A DNA stretch of 64,000 bases from Thiomonas sp. X19 (GTDB lineage: Bacteria; Pseudomonadota; Gammaproteobacteria; Burkholderiales; Burkholderiaceae_C): NCBI RefSeq assembly GCF_900089495.1, contig NZ_LT605203.1, positions 997,431 to 1,061,430 of the forward strand, given 5' to 3'. Shown in pieces: positions 52,796 to 64,000 of the stretch; the stretch's first letter is position 1; each line of letters begins with the position of its first letter. A model generated the notes under the pieces. The model saw only the letters and a list, made by a program, of their open reading frames with translations, was not told the DNA's origin and ran no database searches. A program made the translations under genes and the position numbers.

Positions 52796-54207
52796 AACAT
52801 GCCATCCGCCACATTCACTTCGTCGGTATCGGCGGTGCCGGCATGAGCGGCATCGCTGAAGTCTTGCTCAACCTCGGTTATGGCGTGAGTGGTACCGATC
52901 TCAGCGAAAGCGCCGCGGTGCTGCGTCTGCGCTCGCTGGGGGCTCGCGTCGCCATCGGCCATGATGCCGCCCATATCGCCGGGGCCGACGCCGTGGTGGT
53001 GTCCACCGCCGTCGGCCCCGACAACCCCGAAGTGCGCGCCGCCCGCGCCCGCCGTATTCCGGTGGTGCCACGCGCCGTGATGCTGGCTGAGCTGATGCGC
53101 CTCAAGCGCGGCGTCGCCATCGCCGGCACGCACGGCAAGACCACCACCACCAGCCTGGTCGCCAGCGTGCTGGCCGAGGGCGGGCTCGATCCCACCTTCG
53201 TCATCGGCGGCAAGCTCAACCGCGCCGGGGCGAATGCCAAGCTGGGGCAGGGCGAGTACATCGTGGTCGAGGCCGACGAGTCCGACGCGTCCTTCCTCAA
53301 CCTGCTGCCGGTGATGGCCGTGGTGACGAATATCGACGCCGACCACATGGACACCTACGGCCACGACATGGCGCGGCTGCGCCAGGCTTTCGTCGAGTTC
53401 ATCGCCCGCCTGCCGTTCTACGGCGCCGCCATCCTGTGCGTGGACGACCCCGGCGTGCGCGCCATCCTGCCTTTCGTCTCCAAACCGGTCACGCCCTACG
53501 GCCTGAATGAAGACGCCCAGGTGCGCGCCGTGGACCTGCGTGCCGATGGCGGCTGCATGCACTTCACCGCCTTGCGGCGCAACGGCGTGGTGCTGCCGCC
53601 GCTGGCCGTCAAGCTCAATCTGCCCGGGCTGCACAACGTGCGCAACGCGCTGGCGGCCATCGCCGTGGCCGCCGAACTCGGCGTGGACGACGCTGCCGTG
53701 GTCAAGGCGCTGGCCGAGTTCCACGGCGTCGGCCGGCGCTTCCAGCGCTATGGCGAGATCGTCTTGCCCGCCGGCGGCAGCTTCACGCTGATCGACGACT
53801 ACGGCCACCATCCGGTGGAAATGGCCGCCACGCTCGAAGCCGCGCGCGGGGCCTATCCGGGGCGGCGCATCGTGCTGGCGTTCCAGCCGCACCGCTACAC
53901 CCGCACCCGCGATGTGTTCGAGGACTTCGTCGCCGTGCTCGGCCAGGCCGACGCCGTGCTGCTGGCCGAGGTCTATGCCGCCGGCGAGCCGCCCATCGTT
54001 GCCGCCGATGGCCGCAGCCTCGCGCGTGCACTGCGCGTGGCGGGCAAGACCGAGCCGCTGTTCGTCGACGACATCAAGGCCATGCCGCAAGCCATTCTGG
54101 ATAGCGCGCACGCTGGCGACGTGGTGGTGTGCATGGGCGCAGGCTCCATCGGCGCGGTGCCGCAGCAGGTGGTCGATCTGGCGCGGACGATGGAGGTGTC
54201 GACATGA
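52792..54207 (+). CDS. murC: UDP-N-acetylmuramate:L-alanine ligase
   Basis: A 471-residue Mur ligase that adds L-Ala to UDP-MurNAc. Motifs are [19 protein letters not shown] (UDP binding), the ATP loop [18 protein letters not shown], and [11 protein letters not shown], followed by [10 protein letters not shown], the conserved MurC C-terminal block. It overlaps murG and ddlB by 4 bases each. Confidence 0.97.
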   Translation: MKHAIRHIHFVGIGGAGMSGIAEVLLNLGYGVSGTDLSESAAVLRLRSLGARVAIGHDAAHIAGADAVVVSTAVGPDNPEVRAARARRIPVVPRAVMLAELMRLKRGVAIAGTHGKTTTTSLVASVLAEGGLDPTFVIGGKLNRAGANAKLGQGEYIVVEADESDASFLNLLPVMAVVTNIDADHMDTYGHDMARLRQAFVEFIARLPFYGAAILCVDDPGVRAILPFVSKPVTPYGLNEDAQVRAVDLRADGGCMHFTALRRNGVVLPPLAVKLNLPGLHNVRNALAAIAVAAELGVDDAAVVKALAEFHGVGRRFQRYGEIVLPAGGSFTLIDDYGHHPVEMAATLEAARGAYPGRRIVLAFQPHRYTRTRDVFEDFVAVLGQADAVLLAEVYAAGEPPIVAADGRSLARALRVAGKTEPLFVDDIKAMPQAILDSAHAGDVVVCMGAGSIGAVPQQVVDLARTMEVST

Positions 54208-55196
54208 ACCGGCTGCAGCCCTCCACCGCGGAACCCGAGGCCTTGGGCCGCGTCGCCGTGCTCATGGGCGGCAGTTCCAGCGAGCGCGAAGTCTCGCTCA
54301 TGTCGGGCAAGGGCGTACTCGCGGCGCTGCAGTCGCGCGGGGTGGACGCTTTCGCCTTCGATCTTGCCGAGCAAGCCTTGTGCGAGTTGCGCACGTTGAG
54401 GGCGTCGCGCGTGTTCATCGCCCTGCATGGCCGCCACGGCGAAGACGGCACGGTGCAAGGCGCGCTGGAGTTGCTCGGCATTCCCTACACCGGTCCTGGC
54501 GTGCTGGCTTCGGCGCTGGCCATCGACAAGCACATGACCAAGCGCCTGTGGCAATGCGACGGGCTGTCCACCCCGGCGTGGCGCATGGTGGCCAGTGCCG
54601 CGCAGGCGCATGCCGCTGCACGCGAACTCGGCTTGCCGCTGATGTTCAAGGCCTCGCATGAGGGTTCGACCCTCGGCCTCAAGCGTGCCGACCACCCGCG
54701 CGAAGTGGGCGCCGCCTTTGCGGAGGCCGCGCGCTTCGACGCCGCGGTGCTGGCCGAGCAGTTCATCGAAGGCGACGAGGTCACTTGCGGCGTGCTGGGC
54801 GAGGGCGATGCGGCCGTCGCGCTGCCGCTGATCCACATCGTCGCCCCCGGCGGCAACTACGACTTCGAGCACAAGTACTACAGCGACGAAACCCGCTACA
54901 TCTGCCCCTGCGATCTGCCCGCAGGCGAAGAAGCAGCCATCGCGCAACTGGCGCTGCACAGCTACCGCGCCCTGGGCTGCCGCGGCTGGGGCCGCGCCGA
55001 CATCATGATTCGCGCCACCGACCGCAAGCCTTTCCTGCTGGAGATGAACACCAGCCCGGGCATGACCGGCCATTCCCTGGTGCCCATGGCCGCACGCGCC
55101 GCCGGCCTGAGCTACGAGGACCTATGCCTGCGCATCCTGGCCGATGCACGGCTGGACGCTGGCCGCAGCGCGCAGCGCGAAGGGGCGTCACCGTGA
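54204..55196 (+). CDS. ddlB: D-alanine:D-alanine ligase B
   Basis: A 330-residue ATP-grasp enzyme forming D-Ala-D-Ala for MurF. Clear motifs are [40 protein letters not shown], and the C-terminal [20 protein letters not shown]. The start ATG at 54204 overlaps the murC stop, and the stop overlaps the GTG of ftsQ. Confidence 0.96.
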   Translation: MNRLQPSTAEPEALGRVAVLMGGSSSEREVSLMSGKGVLAALQSRGVDAFAFDLAEQALCELRTLRASRVFIALHGRHGEDGTVQGALELLGIPYTGPGVLASALAIDKHMTKRLWQCDGLSTPAWRMVASAAQAHAAARELGLPLMFKASHEGSTLGLKRADHPREVGAAFAEAARFDAAVLAEQFIEGDEVTCGVLGEGDAAVALPLIHIVAPGGNYDFEHKYYSDETRYICPCDLPAGEEAAIAQLALHSYRALGCRGWGRADIMIRATDRKPFLLEMNTSPGMTGHSLVPMAARAAGLSYEDLCLRILADARLDAGRSAQREGASP

Positions 55197-56077
55197 GCAT
55201 GGCCCGCCACCGCCAGATGGAGCGTGACGGCGCCTTCGGCGCCTGGCGCGCCGCGCCGCGTGCCAAGACCGCCGACGAGGTTCCGCTCGACATCCGGCTG
55301 ATGAACTTCACCAGCCGGGCGCTGGTCTGGCTGTTCGCCATCGGCGCTCTGGTGGTGGCCGGCAACTGGCTGATGCAGCGGCCCTGGTGGGCCATCCGCA
55401 GCGTGCAGGTGCAAGGCCAATTGCAGCATGTCAGCGCCACCGCCTTGCGCGGCGAGGCGCTGCCACGGCTGCAGGGCAATTGGTTCACGGTGAACCTGCC
55501 CGCCGCGCAGCAGGCGTTCGACCAGATTCCCTGGGTCAACAAGGCCGTGGTGCAGCGGGTGTGGCCGCTGTCGCTGCTGGTCACGCTGGAGGCGCAGCAG
55601 CCGCTGGCCATCTGGAGCGATGGCAGTGCTCCGGTGGGCCTGGTGAACACCAGCGGGCAATTGTTCGAGGCCAATCTCGGCGAGGTGCAGGACATGGCCT
55701 TGCCTCACTTCTCCGGCCCGGCCGCCAGCGAGGCGCGGGTGACGCAGATGTACATGCGGTTGACGCAGGCTTTCGCCCCGTTGCGGTGGAAGGTGACGGC
55801 GCTGGAGCTGGGTGCCGAGGGCAACTGGCGGGCGCAGATTCAGGGCGGGCCCAGGCTGGACCTGGGCAGCGACCATGACGTCCGGGCTTTCAACCAGCGC
55901 CTGCAACGCTTTCTGGCGCTGGCGCCCGGGGTGCAGAAGCGCTATGGCCGCAGCATGGCGAGTGCCGATCTGCGCTACAGCAACGGTTTTGCCGTGCGTC
56001 TGGTCGGGGTCGACCTGCCGGGTGCGAAGACGGATTCGAAAACGATGAAACGACAAGGCAAACCTTCGGGAGCATAG
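55193..56077 (+). CDS. ftsQ: Cell division protein FtsQ
   Basis: A 294-residue bitopic protein with a ~45-residue cytoplasmic tail, a TM helix ([19 protein letters not shown]) and a POTRA domain ([20 protein letters not shown]), followed by the FtsQ beta domain. It recruits FtsBL to the divisome. The GTG at 55193 overlaps the ddlB stop; an ATG at 55199 is nearly equivalent. The C-terminus is Lys-rich. Confidence 0.92.
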   Translation: MSMARHRQMERDGAFGAWRAAPRAKTADEVPLDIRLMNFTSRALVWLFAIGALVVAGNWLMQRPWWAIRSVQVQGQLQHVSATALRGEALPRLQGNWFTVNLPAAQQAFDQIPWVNKAVVQRVWPLSLLVTLEAQQPLAIWSDGSAPVGLVNTSGQLFEANLGEVQDMALPHFSGPAASEARVTQMYMRLTQAFAPLRWKVTALELGAEGNWRAQIQGGPRLDLGSDHDVRAFNQRLQRFLALAPGVQKRYGRSMASADLRYSNGFAVRLVGVDLPGAKTDSKTMKRQGKPSGA

Positions 56078-56080
56078 GGA

Positions 56081-57325
56081 ATGGCCAAAGACTACAAAGA
56101 TCTGGTGGTGGGGCTGGACATCGGCACCTCCAAGGTGCTGGCGATGGTGGCCGAAATCCTGCCGCAGGGTGAGAACGCTGCCGCCACGCTGAAGGTGGTG
56201 GGCATGGGCCAGGCGGCCACGGCCGGCATGCGGCGCGGCGTGGTGGTGGACATCGAGGCCACGGTGCAGTCGATCCAGGCGGCGCTGAAAGAGGCCGAGC
56301 TGATGGCCGATTGCCGCATCACCCGCGTCATCACCGGCATCACCGGCAGCCATATTCGCGGCCAGAACTCCGAGGGCATGGTGGCGATCAAGGACCGCGA
56401 GGTGTCGCAGAACGATGTCTCGCGCGTGATCGAGACCGCCAAGGCGGTGAACATCCCCACCGACCAGCGCCTGCTGCTGGTCGAGCCGCAGGAATTCATC
56501 ATCGACGGCCAGGAAGTCAAAGAGCCGGTGGGCATGAGCGGCATCCGGCTGGAGACCAAGGTGCATATCGTCACCGGGGCGCAGACCGCGGCCGAGAACG
56601 TCATCAAGTGCGTGCGCCGCTGCGGTCTGGAAGTCGATGCCGTGGTGCTGCACCCGCTCGCGTCCAGCCACGCGGTGCTGACCGAGGACGAGAAGGAACT
56701 CGGCGTGGTGCTGGTGGACGTGGGTGCGGGCGTGACCGATGTGGCGATCTACACCGGCGGCTCGATTCGCCACACCGCCATCATCCCCATCGCCGGCGAA
56801 CTCATCACCAGTGACATCGCCATGGCGCTGCGCACCCCGACCAAGGACGCCGAAGACATCAAGATCGAGCACGGCGTGGCCAAGCAGCTGCTCGCCGGGG
56901 TGGACGAGCGGCTGGAAGTGCCGGGCCTGGGCGACCGTGGCCCGCGCATGTTGTCGCGCCAGGCGCTGGCCGGTGTGATCGAGCCACGGGTGGAGGAAAT
57001 TTTCGCCCTGGTGCAGCAGGTGGTGCGCGACTCGGGCTACGAGGAGGTGCTGTCGTCCGGCGTGGTCATCACCGGCGGCGCGTCGCTCATGCCGGGCATG
57101 GTCGAACTTGGCGAAGACATTTTTCTCAAGCCCGTGCGCCTGGGTCTGCCGCAATACACCGGGCCCTTGTCGGACATGGTGCGCAGCCCGCGCAACGCCA
57201 CCGCCATGGGCCTGCTGGTCGAGGCGCAGACACAGCGTCAGCGCGGCGCGCGCATCGCCCAGAAAACCAGCGGCGCGAGGTCTCTGGTGGCGCGGGTGCG
57301 CGACTGGTTCGCAGGGAATTTTTGA
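56081..57325 (+). CDS. ftsA: Cell division protein FtsA
   Basis: A 414-residue actin-like protein that anchors FtsZ to the membrane. ATP-binding segments are VVGLDIGTSKVLAMVAE, VLVDVGAGVTDVAIYTGGSI and GVVITGGASLMPGMVEL. The C-terminus SLVARVRDWFAGNF is the amphipathic membrane-targeting helix. The gap to ftsZ is 109 bases, larger than elsewhere in the cluster, and probably includes an extra ftsZ promoter. Confidence 0.97.
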   Translation: MAKDYKDLVVGLDIGTSKVLAMVAEILPQGENAAATLKVVGMGQAATAGMRRGVVVDIEATVQSIQAALKEAELMADCRITRVITGITGSHIRGQNSEGMVAIKDREVSQNDVSRVIETAKAVNIPTDQRLLLVEPQEFIIDGQEVKEPVGMSGIRLETKVHIVTGAQTAAENVIKCVRRCGLEVDAVVLHPLASSHAVLTEDEKELGVVLVDVGAGVTDVAIYTGGSIRHTAIIPIAGELITSDIAMALRTPTKDAEDIKIEHGVAKQLLAGVDERLEVPGLGDRGPRMLSRQALAGVIEPRVEEIFALVQQVVRDSGYEEVLSSGVVITGGASLMPGMVELGEDIFLKPVRLGLPQYTGPLSDMVRSPRNATAMGLLVEAQTQRQRGARIAQKTSGARSLVARVRDWFAGNF

Positions 57326-57434
57326 AGCAGGGCATGACAGTTTTTACGGGGTCTGCGGCCACTGGACCGCAGGCATGTGTGAGGGGTAGTGCAGCAGTGC
57401 AGGGTTTTTCAACTTTTATCGACGGAGGTGCATC

Positions 57435-58628
57435 ATGGCTTTTGAAATGATCGAGGACGCCGCGGACAACGGCTTCAACAGTGGGACCAACATCAAGGTG
57501 ATTGGCATGGGCGGGGGCGGCGGCAACGCCGTCGAGCACATGATTGCCAGCGGCGTGAAAGGCGTGGAATTCATCTGCGCCAACACCGATGCGCAAGCGC
57601 TGAAAACGTCCAGCTCGCACCGCTTCATCCAGCTGGGCAAGACCGGCCTGGGCGCGGGCGGCAAACCGCAGGTGGGGCGTGACGCGGCCGAGCAGGCGCA
57701 AGCCGAAATTCGCGACGCGCTGGCCGGCGCGCACATGCTGTTCATCACCGCCGGCATGGGCGGCGGCACCGGCACGGGCGCCGCGCCGGTGGTGGCGCGC
57801 ATCGCCCGCGAGATGGGCATTCTCACCGTGGCGGTGGTGACGAAACCGTTCGAGTTCGAGGGCACCAAGCGCCTGTCGAATGCCGACATCGGCCTGGAGG
57901 AACTGGAGAAGAACGTTGATTCGCTGATCGTCGTGCTCAACGAGAAGCTGCTGGAGGTTTACGGCGACGACATTTCGCAGAAGGAAGCCTTCGCCAAGGC
58001 CAACGACGTGCTGAAGAACGCCACCGGCGGCATCGCCGAAATCATCAACGTTCCCGGCATGATCAACGCCGACTTCGAGGACGTGAAGACGGTGATGGGC
58101 GAGCCCGGCAAGGCGATGATGGGCACGGCCGTGTCCAGCGGCGCCGACCGCGCCCGCCTGGCTGCCGAGCAGGCCGTGGTCTGCCCGCTGCTCGACGGCG
58201 TGGACCTGTCCGGTGCCAAGGGTGTGCTGGTGAACATCACCGCCGACGACTCGCTGAAACTGAGCGAGACGCGCGAGGCGATGAACGCCATCCGTGCCTA
58301 TGCCGCGCCCGACGCGCACATCATCTTCGGCACGGTGAACGACCCCACCATGGGCGACTCGCTGCGCGTGACCGTGCTGGCCACCGGGCTGTCGAAAGCC
58401 CGCGTCGCCGTCAAGGCAGCGCCCAGCCTGACCGTGCTGCGCACCGGCACCGATTCCGGCCCCTTGGGCATGGGCCACGCTTCGGGTGCGGGCATCGACA
58501 CTTCGCAGATTCCGGCCATCTGGCGTAATCCGCGCGGCAACGCGCCTTCGGCCCATGTCAATGCGCTGATGCAAAGTGGCATGGAAGAGCTGGAGATTCC
58601 GGCCTTCCTGCGCAAGCAGGCAGACTGA
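57435..58628 (+). CDS. ftsZ: Cell division protein FtsZ
   Basis: A 397-residue tubulin-like GTPase forming the Z ring. Motifs are VIGMGGGGGNAVEHM, the signature GGGTGTGAAPVVA, and NADFEDVKTVM at the T7 loop. The C-terminal peptide EIPAFLRKQAD, which binds FtsA and ZipA, ends the protein. A strong GGAGGTG ribosome-binding site lies 5 bases before the ATG. Confidence 0.98.
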   Translation: MAFEMIEDAADNGFNSGTNIKVIGMGGGGGNAVEHMIASGVKGVEFICANTDAQALKTSSSHRFIQLGKTGLGAGGKPQVGRDAAEQAQAEIRDALAGAHMLFITAGMGGGTGTGAAPVVARIAREMGILTVAVVTKPFEFEGTKRLSNADIGLEELEKNVDSLIVVLNEKLLEVYGDDISQKEAFAKANDVLKNATGGIAEIINVPGMINADFEDVKTVMGEPGKAMMGTAVSSGADRARLAAEQAVVCPLLDGVDLSGAKGVLVNITADDSLKLSETREAMNAIRAYAAPDAHIIFGTVNDPTMGDSLRVTVLATGLSKARVAVKAAPSLTVLRTGTDSGPLGMGHASGAGIDTSQIPAIWRNPRGNAPSAHVNALMQSGMEELEIPAFLRKQAD

Positions 58629-58906
58629 AACCCGGCAACTGCCAGAACCACGTCGATTGCAAGCCGGCCAAGGCCGCTTCTTCAGCCCGCCTGAAGCGGC
58701 CGCTGGCAGGAACGGCCGGATGACCCCGTTCCGTCTGTTCCTGCTCCGCCCGGCGCGCAGGCTTTGCCTGGCGCGTTGTGGATCGGGCGCCTCAGCCGTC
58801 CCTGCGTTCCCATGCGCGCGCAAGGCGTTCTGCAGACCTGTCTCAGGGCCCTTAAAATAGTCCCTTGTTATCAATGACAGTTTTTCGATTGGGAAAACGG
58901 CAAACC

Positions 58907-59833
58907 ATGTTGTCGCAACGCACCATCCGTTCGGCCAATCGCGCCGTGGGCGTCGGCCTGCACAGCAGCGAGCGGGTCGAACTCACGCTGCATCCGGCGC
59001 CGCCCGACACCGGGATCGTGTTCCGCCGCACCGATCTGCCGCAACCCGTCTCCATTCCCCTGCACCCCTTGGCCGTGGTCGACACCCGCATGGCCACCAC
59101 GCTGGGTTCGGGCGACGCCAAGATTCACACCGTCGAGCATCTGCTCTCGGCCTGCGCCGGCCTGGGGCTGGACAACCTGATCGTGGACGTGGACGCCGAG
59201 GAAATCCCCATCCTCGATGGTTCGGCCTCCAGCTTTGTCTACCTGCTGCAGTCCGCCGGGCTGCAAGAGCAGCCCGCGCCCAAGCGCTTCATCCGCATGC
59301 GCCGGCCGGTGGAGGTGCGCACGCAAGACCGCGACGGCGAGAAGTGGGCGCGACTGGAGCCGCACGACGGCTTTCGGTTGAATTTCGCCATCGAGTTCGA
59401 CCATCCCGCGATCGACCAGACCGCGCAGGACTACAGCTTCGACTTCGACATGCAGGCTTATGTGCGCGACATCGCCCGCGCCCGCACCTTCGGCTTCATG
59501 CGCGATGTGGACGCGCTGCACGAGCGCGGCCTGGCCCAGGGCGGCAGCATGGAAAACGCCATCGTCATGAACGAGTCGCGCATCCTCAACCAGGAAGGCC
59601 TTCGTTTCGACGCCGAGTTCGTCAAGCACAAGATGCTCGACGCCATCGGCGATCTCTACGTCATCGGCCATCCCATCATTGGCGCCTACAGCGCCTACCG
59701 CAGCGGCCACGCCGTCAACAACGCGCTGTTGCGCGCGGTGCTCGACGATCCCACGTCCTACGAGATCGTCAGCTTCGACGACGCCAGCACCGCACCGCCC
59801 GGTTACCGCAGCACACTCAAGGCCGCAGCCTGA
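58907..59833 (+). CDS. lpxC: UDP-3-O-acyl-N-acetylglucosamine deacetylase
   Basis: A 308-residue zinc deacetylase, first committed step of lipid A synthesis. The N-terminal [19 protein letters not shown], the metal-binding HTVEHLLSA, and the C-terminal [20 protein letters not shown] with GHAVNN are all present. The ATG at 58907 (MLSQRT) matches the family; the TTG at 58865 does not. It closes the dcw cluster after a 278-base gap from ftsZ, in which I see no gene. Confidence 0.97.
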   Translation: MLSQRTIRSANRAVGVGLHSSERVELTLHPAPPDTGIVFRRTDLPQPVSIPLHPLAVVDTRMATTLGSGDAKIHTVEHLLSACAGLGLDNLIVDVDAEEIPILDGSASSFVYLLQSAGLQEQPAPKRFIRMRRPVEVRTQDRDGEKWARLEPHDGFRLNFAIEFDHPAIDQTAQDYSFDFDMQAYVRDIARARTFGFMRDVDALHERGLAQGGSMENAIVMNESRILNQEGLRFDAEFVKHKMLDAIGDLYVIGHPIIGAYSAYRSGHAVNNALLRAVLDDPTSYEIVSFDDASTAPPGYRSTLKAAA

Positions 59834-59841
59834 GCCCATCG

Positions 59842-59861
59842 CCTCGGCCCTTGTGCCGAGG
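59842..59861. terminator. Possible bidirectional terminator between lpxC and dciA
   Basis: A 7-bp inverted repeat CCTCGGC / GCCGAGG with a 6-base loop in the 50-base convergent gap. No T tract follows on either strand, so the call rests on stem and position. Confidence 0.4.
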
Positions 59862-59883
59862 ACAACAACGCGAGCACAAGCAG

Positions 59884-60348
59884 CTACGGCTTTTCGCGCA
59901 AGGCCTGCAAGGCCCGCAGCCGGGCGCGCACCGAGGCCGGCGCCCGCGATGGCGTCGCGGCCTCGGCGCGTACCGGACTGCCCACCGGCGGCGAACCCGG
60001 CTCCTGCACCCGCACCATGATGCGCTTGAGCGGCCATTGCGCCTGCTGCAACTGCCGCAACAGCAGCGGCCCGTAAAGCTTGAGCTTGGCGGCCACGGCC
60101 GGGGACGAGGCCGTGAGGTTCCAGACACCTTCGGCCCAACGGCCAGGACGCACGGCCGCTGCCAGTTCCGGCGGCAAAGAGCCTTGCAGCGTCGCCCACA
60201 TCTGCTGGGATGCGAGCGCCTGCTCCTTCAGGGTCATCAGCGTGGGCGTGCGCTGCATCCACTGTGGCAGCATGGCCATGGCGGCGGCAGCCGGGCTCGC
60301 GGCGTGGCGACGCCGTGGCTTGCGGAACTGGGTCGGGCCTGCGGTCAT
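59884..60348 (-). CDS. DciA-like protein (DUF721)
   Basis: A 154-residue protein of the DUF721/DciA group, which loads replicative helicase in many bacteria that lack DnaC. The DUF721 part is the middle of the protein, with LQGSLPPELAAAVRPGRWAE and the GVWNLTASSPAVAAKLKLYG strand-helix. The start at 60348 (MTAGPTQFRKPRRRHA) is chosen over longer readings, which run under secA. The dciA-secA neighbourhood is common in betaproteobacteria. The C-terminus is Arg/Ala-rich. Confidence 0.75.
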   Translation of the reverse strand: MTAGPTQFRKPRRRHAASPAAAAMAMLPQWMQRTPTLMTLKEQALASQQMWATLQGSLPPELAAAVRPGRWAEGVWNLTASSPAVAAKLKLYGPLLLRQLQQAQWPLKRIMVRVQEPGSPPVGSPVRAEAATPSRAPASVRARLRALQALREKP

Positions 60349-60552
60349 CGGGGGTGGCGCCAGGAAAGCGCCGCCTGGGCGCGCATGAGGGCGAAGACCG
60401 CATTGTCCGGCAAGGGCAGGCCACTCCGCGCGCGAGGGGCGCTGGATAGAATGGAAGTTTCCCTTGTGATGGCATTCGGGGCTTGTTGTCCATCCCCCGC
60501 CCAGGGCCGCGCTTGATCCGGCTTGCCTGGCGTGCCGCATCCAGACCGACCC

Positions 60553-63348
60553 ATGCCCGCATCCTTCCTGACCCGTCTCTTCGGCAGCCGCAACGAGCGT
60601 CTGCTGCGCCAATACCGGCGTGTGGCCCAGCGCATCAACGCGCTGGAACCCCAGTTCGAAAAACTCAGCGATGAGGAACTGCGTGCCAAGACCGCCGAGT
60701 TCAAACAACAGGTTGCCAACGGCCGTTCGCTCGACGAGCTGCTCCCCGAGGCTTTTGCGGTGGTGCGCGAGGGCGGCAAGCGCGCGCTGAAAATGCGCCA
60801 CTTCGACGTACAGCTGGTGGGCGGCATGGCGCTGCACGACGGCAAGATTGCCGAGATGCGCACCGGCGAGGGCAAGACCCTGGTGGGTACGCTGCCGGTG
60901 TATTTGAATGCGCTCGCCGGCAAGGGCGTGCATGTGGTCACGGTGAACGACTACCTGGCCCAGCGCGACGCGCAGTGGATGAGCCGTCTGTACAACTTAC
61001 TCGGCCTGACCGTCGGCATCAACCTGCCGAATATGCCGCGCGAGGACAAGCAGGCCGCCTACGGTTGCGACGTGACCTATGGCACGAACAACGAATACGG
61101 CTTCGATTACCTGCGCGACAACATGGTGTTCGAGCCCGCCGAGCGGGTGCAGCGCGGGCTGAACTATGCGTTGATCGACGAGGTGGATTCCATCCTGATC
61201 GACGAGGCGCGCACCCCGCTCATCATCTCCGGCCAGGCGGATGACAACACCGAGCTGTATCTCAAGCTCGACAAGGTCGTGCCCCTGCTCGACCGCCAGA
61301 TCGGCGAGGAAGACCCGCTCACCGGCAAGGGCGTGGAAAAGCCCGGCGACTTCACGGTGGACGAGAAAAGCCATCAGGTCTACCTCACCGAGTCCGGGCA
61401 CGAGAAGGCGGAGCGCATCCTTGGCGAGATGGGGCTCATCCCCGAAGGCAGCACGCTGTACGATCCGGCCAATATCGCGCTGATGCATCACTTGTACGCG
61501 GCGCTGCGTGCCCACAACCTGTACCACCGCGACCAGCATTACGTGGTGCAGAACGGCGAGGTGATCATCGTCGACGAATTCACCGGCCGCATCATGACCG
61601 GGCGGCGCTGGTCCGACGGCCTGCACCAGGCGGTGGAAGCCAAGGAAGGCGTGCAAATCCAGAACGAGAACCAGACGCTGGCGTCGATCACGTTCCAGAA
61701 CTATTTCCGCATGTACGGCAAGCTCGCCGGCATGACCGGAACGGCCGACACCGAGGCCTACGAGTTCCAGGAAATCTACAAGCTGGAAACCGTGGTCATT
61801 CCGACCAACCGCCCCAGCCAGCGCAAGGACCACCAGGACAAGGTCTACAAGACCGCCCGGGAGCGTGACCTGGCGGTGGTGGCTGACATCAAGGATTGTT
61901 TCGAGCGTGGCCAGCCGGTGCTGGTGGGCACCGCCTCCATCGAGGCGAGCGAAAACCTCTCGCTGCTGCTGAACAAGGAAAAGCTGCCGCACGCGGTGCT
62001 CAACGCCAAGCAGCACGCACGCGAGGCCGAGATCGTGGCCCAGGCGGGGCGGCCCAAGGTCATCACCATCGCCACCAATATGGCGGGCCGCGGCACCGAC
62101 ATCGTGCTCGGCGGCAACGTCGAGAAGCAGTGCGAGATCATCGAGGCCGACCCCAATCTGTCCGATGAGGACAAGCGCCAGCGGGTGGAAACGCTGCGCA
62201 GCGAGTGGCAGTCGCTGCACGATCACACCATCGCCCAGGGTGGTTTGCACATCGTCGGCACCGAGCGCAGCGAGTCGCGCCGGGTGGACAACCAGCTGCG
62301 CGGGCGTTCGGGTCGCCAGGGGGATCCCGGCTCGTCGCGCTTTTACTTGTCGCTGGACGATTCGCTGATGCGCATCTTCGCCGGCGACCGCGTGCGCGCC
62401 ATCATGGAGCGCCTGAAGATGCCCGAGGGCGAGGCGATCGAGGCGGGCATGGTGACGCGTTCGATCGAGTCGGCGCAGCGCAAGGTGGAGGCGCGCAACT
62501 TCGACGTGCGCAAGCAACTGCTCGAATACGACGATGTTGCCAACGAGCAGCGCAAGATCATGTACGAGCAGCGCAACGCCATCCTCGACAACCAGGACGT
62601 CAGCGCCCAGATCGCCGACCTGCGCGAAGGCAGCGTGACCGACATGGTGCACACTTTCGTGCCGGCGCAGAGCATGGAAGAACAGTGGGATATCGCCGGC
62701 CTGGAGCGCGCCCTGCGCGACGACTGGCAGATCGACCTGGAGCTGAAGGCGTGGGTCGAGGCCGACCAGACCGTGACCGACGAAGACGTGCTGGAGCATG
62801 TGCTGGAGACCGTGCACGCGCAATACAAGGCGAAGGTCGAGGCGGTGGGGGGCGCCAACTTCGCCAGCTTCGAGCGCATGGTGCTGTTGCAGTCGCTTGA
62901 CCAGCACTGGCGTGAACACCTCTCGGCGCTGGACTATTTGCGTCAAGGCATCCACCTGCGCGGCTACGCGCAAAAGCAGCCCAAGCAGGAGTACAAGCGC
63001 GAGGCTTTCGAACTGTTCGGGCAGATGCTCGACGCGGTGAAGAACGATGTCACCCGCACCCTCATGACCGTGCAGGTGCAAACCCAGGAGCAGGCCGAAG
63101 CGGCTGCCGAGCAGATCGAGCAGCGTGCCCAAAGCCTGCACAACCTGGTGTTCCAACATCCCGAAGCCGCGGGCGCCGTGGCGGCCGATGGCGGGCTCGA
63201 GGCCGGGGAACTCGCCGTGGCCGCGGCTGCGGCAGGCGCCGTCTCGATGCAGCCCATCGTCAACGCCATGCCGAAAGTTGGCCGCAACGACCCCTGCCCC
63301 TGTGGCAGTGGCAAGAAGTACAAGCATTGCCACGGCAAGCTGAGCTGA
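60553..63348 (+). CDS. secA: Preprotein translocase ATPase SecA
   Basis: A 931-residue motor of the Sec translocase. The DEAD-like motor starts [20 protein letters not shown], followed by [19 protein letters not shown] and [15 protein letters not shown]. The C-terminal zinc domain [14 protein letters not shown] binds SecB. The ATG at 60553 ([18 protein letters not shown]) gives the SecA N-terminus. No autoregulatory secM is visible upstream. Confidence 0.98.
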   Translation: MPASFLTRLFGSRNERLLRQYRRVAQRINALEPQFEKLSDEELRAKTAEFKQQVANGRSLDELLPEAFAVVREGGKRALKMRHFDVQLVGGMALHDGKIAEMRTGEGKTLVGTLPVYLNALAGKGVHVVTVNDYLAQRDAQWMSRLYNLLGLTVGINLPNMPREDKQAAYGCDVTYGTNNEYGFDYLRDNMVFEPAERVQRGLNYALIDEVDSILIDEARTPLIISGQADDNTELYLKLDKVVPLLDRQIGEEDPLTGKGVEKPGDFTVDEKSHQVYLTESGHEKAERILGEMGLIPEGSTLYDPANIALMHHLYAALRAHNLYHRDQHYVVQNGEVIIVDEFTGRIMTGRRWSDGLHQAVEAKEGVQIQNENQTLASITFQNYFRMYGKLAGMTGTADTEAYEFQEIYKLETVVIPTNRPSQRKDHQDKVYKTARERDLAVVADIKDCFERGQPVLVGTASIEASENLSLLLNKEKLPHAVLNAKQHAREAEIVAQAGRPKVITIATNMAGRGTDIVLGGNVEKQCEIIEADPNLSDEDKRQRVETLRSEWQSLHDHTIAQGGLHIVGTERSESRRVDNQLRGRSGRQGDPGSSRFYLSLDDSLMRIFAGDRVRAIMERLKMPEGEAIEAGMVTRSIESAQRKVEARNFDVRKQLLEYDDVANEQRKIMYEQRNAILDNQDVSAQIADLREGSVTDMVHTFVPAQSMEEQWDIAGLERALRDDWQIDLELKAWVEADQTVTDEDVLEHVLETVHAQYKAKVEAVGGANFASFERMVLLQSLDQHWREHLSALDYLRQGIHLRGYAQKQPKQEYKREAFELFGQMLDAVKNDVTRTLMTVQVQTQEQAEAAAEQIEQRAQSLHNLVFQHPEAAGAVAADGGLEAGELAVAAAAAGAVSMQPIVNAMPKVGRNDPCPCGSGKKYKHCHGKLS

Positions 63349-63474
63349 GCGGCTTCGGGCCAGGCGGGCGTCAGTCCTGCCAGACCCGCCGCCGTTGACG
63401 CGCGCCTTGGCGTCACGGTCGAGCCGGCAGCAGTCTTCCCACCCGATCATCCTGGCCTTGATGGAGCCCACGCC

Positions 63475-64000
63475 ATGGCTGTGAACCTGACCCCTCCCAA
63501 CCCCGCAACCCTGCATGCCGTGCCCGGCGTGCGCATCGGCGTGGCCCAGGCCGGCATTCGCAAGGCCGGGCGTACCGATCTCACGCTGTTCCAGTTCGAT
63601 CCCGGCACGCAGGTGGCGGGTGTGTTCACACGCAACCGTTTTTGCGCTGCACCGGTGCAGGTGTGCCGCGAACATCTGGGCGTGGCACAGTCCGCGCCGA
63701 TGCGCGCCCTGGTGATCAACACCGGATGCGCCAATGCCGGCACCGGCGAAGCCGGCTTGCAGGCGGCACGCGAAAGCTGCGACGCGGTGGCGGCGCTCCT
63801 CGGCGTGAAAGCGCGCGAGGTGCTGCCATTTTCCACCGGCGTGATCCTGGAGCCCTTGCCGCTTGACCGCCTCGTCGCCGGCCTGCCTGCTGCCCTCGCC
63901 GATGCTCGCGCCGACGCCTGGGCCGATGCCGCGGCCGCCATCATGACCACCGACACCGTGCCCAAGGCGGCCAGCACGCAAATCAGCATCGACGGCGTGC
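63475..64000 (+). CDS. argJ: Glutamate N-acetyltransferase/amino-acid acetyltransferase ArgJ, 5' part, cut by window edge
   Basis: The first ~175 residues of the bifunctional ornithine acetyltransferase of the arginine pathway. Seen are [35 protein letters not shown] and [16 protein letters not shown]. The region before the autocleavage site, [13 protein letters not shown], is near the right end, and [10 protein letters not shown] (expected to lie close to the catalytic Thr) is the last visible block. The gene continues outside the window. Confidence 0.95.
   Translation, partial: MAVNLTPPNPATLHAVPGVRIGVAQAGIRKAGRTDLTLFQFDPGTQVAGVFTRNRFCAAPVQVCREHLGVAQSAPMRALVINTGCANAGTGEAGLQAARESCDAVAALLGVKAREVLPFSTGVILEPLPLDRLVAGLPAALADARADAWADAAAAIMTTDTVPKAASTQISIDGV

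Noticed and set aside
60997..63981. 994-codon open frame on the minus strand under secA-argJ
   Set aside because: Antisense shadow of secA; no recognisable domains.

Overview
This is a GC-rich chromosomal window with dense housekeeping genes. The gene order (hrcA-nadK-recN, rapZ, mutM-GTPase-mutY, lolB-ispE-tRNA-Gln-prs-rplY, a murE-murF fusion in the dcw cluster, dciA beside secA, argJ) and the protein sequences point to a betaproteobacterium of the order Burkholderiales. A Thiomonas-like genus is my best guess, but that is inference from memory and not a search result.

Layout. 1-1.3 kb: heme A and heme O synthesis (3' end of ctaA, then ctaB), closed by a terminator. 1.3-5 kb: gluQ, rhlE, a CAU-anticodon tRNA, a universal stress protein and a lone minor prepilin. 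5-10.5 kb: hrcA divergent from nadK-recN-rapZ-LON domain. 10.5-14.9 kb: oxidised-guanine repair genes mutY and mutM flanking a dynamin-like GTPase. 15-20.6 kb: TPR protein-lolB-ispE, tRNA-Gln, prs, rplY. 20.7-27.5 kb: a YciA-like thioesterase, an Atm1-type ABC exporter, a complete glutamate/aspartate ABC importer (gltIJKL) and pyrC. 27.5-31.5 kb: an ODP-type metallo-hydrolase, RNase P RNA, a frameshifted histidine phosphatase, a HIT protein and two decayed genes. 31.5-40.5 kb (minus strand): a six-gene complex I/hydrogenase-4-like membrane complex, followed by two tandem fluoride channels and a DUF190 gene. 41-59.8 kb: a complete dcw (division and cell wall) cluster from mraZ to lpxC with promoter and MraZ boxes visible. 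59.9-64 kb: dciA divergent from secA, then the start of argJ.

How the genes work together. The dcw cluster takes cytoplasmic peptidoglycan precursor synthesis from MurE to MurG and pairs it with the septal machinery (FtsL, I, W, Q, A, Z). It is tightly coupled by ATGA/GTGA overlaps. The minus-strand complex has the NuoB, CD, H, I, K, L and M/N-like parts of an ion-pumping oxidoreductase, but its large subunit has lost all four cysteines that bind nickel in [NiFe] hydrogenases. It is therefore best described as an energy-converting hydrogenase-related (Ehr) complex with unknown substrate.

The most unusual features are this Ehr-like complex with its fused iron-sulfur subunit, and a family of short GC-rich repeats that sit in frame inside genes. 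Near-identical 78-81 bp copies occur tandemly, on the antisense strand, in the dynamin-like GTPase and on the sense strand at the start of ftsI; diverged relatives interrupt the Ehr subunits. Other points of interest are a frameshift exactly at the catalytic histidine codon of a phosphatase gene, a duplicated ftsW/murG junction, and a lysine/alanine-rich insertion in IspE.
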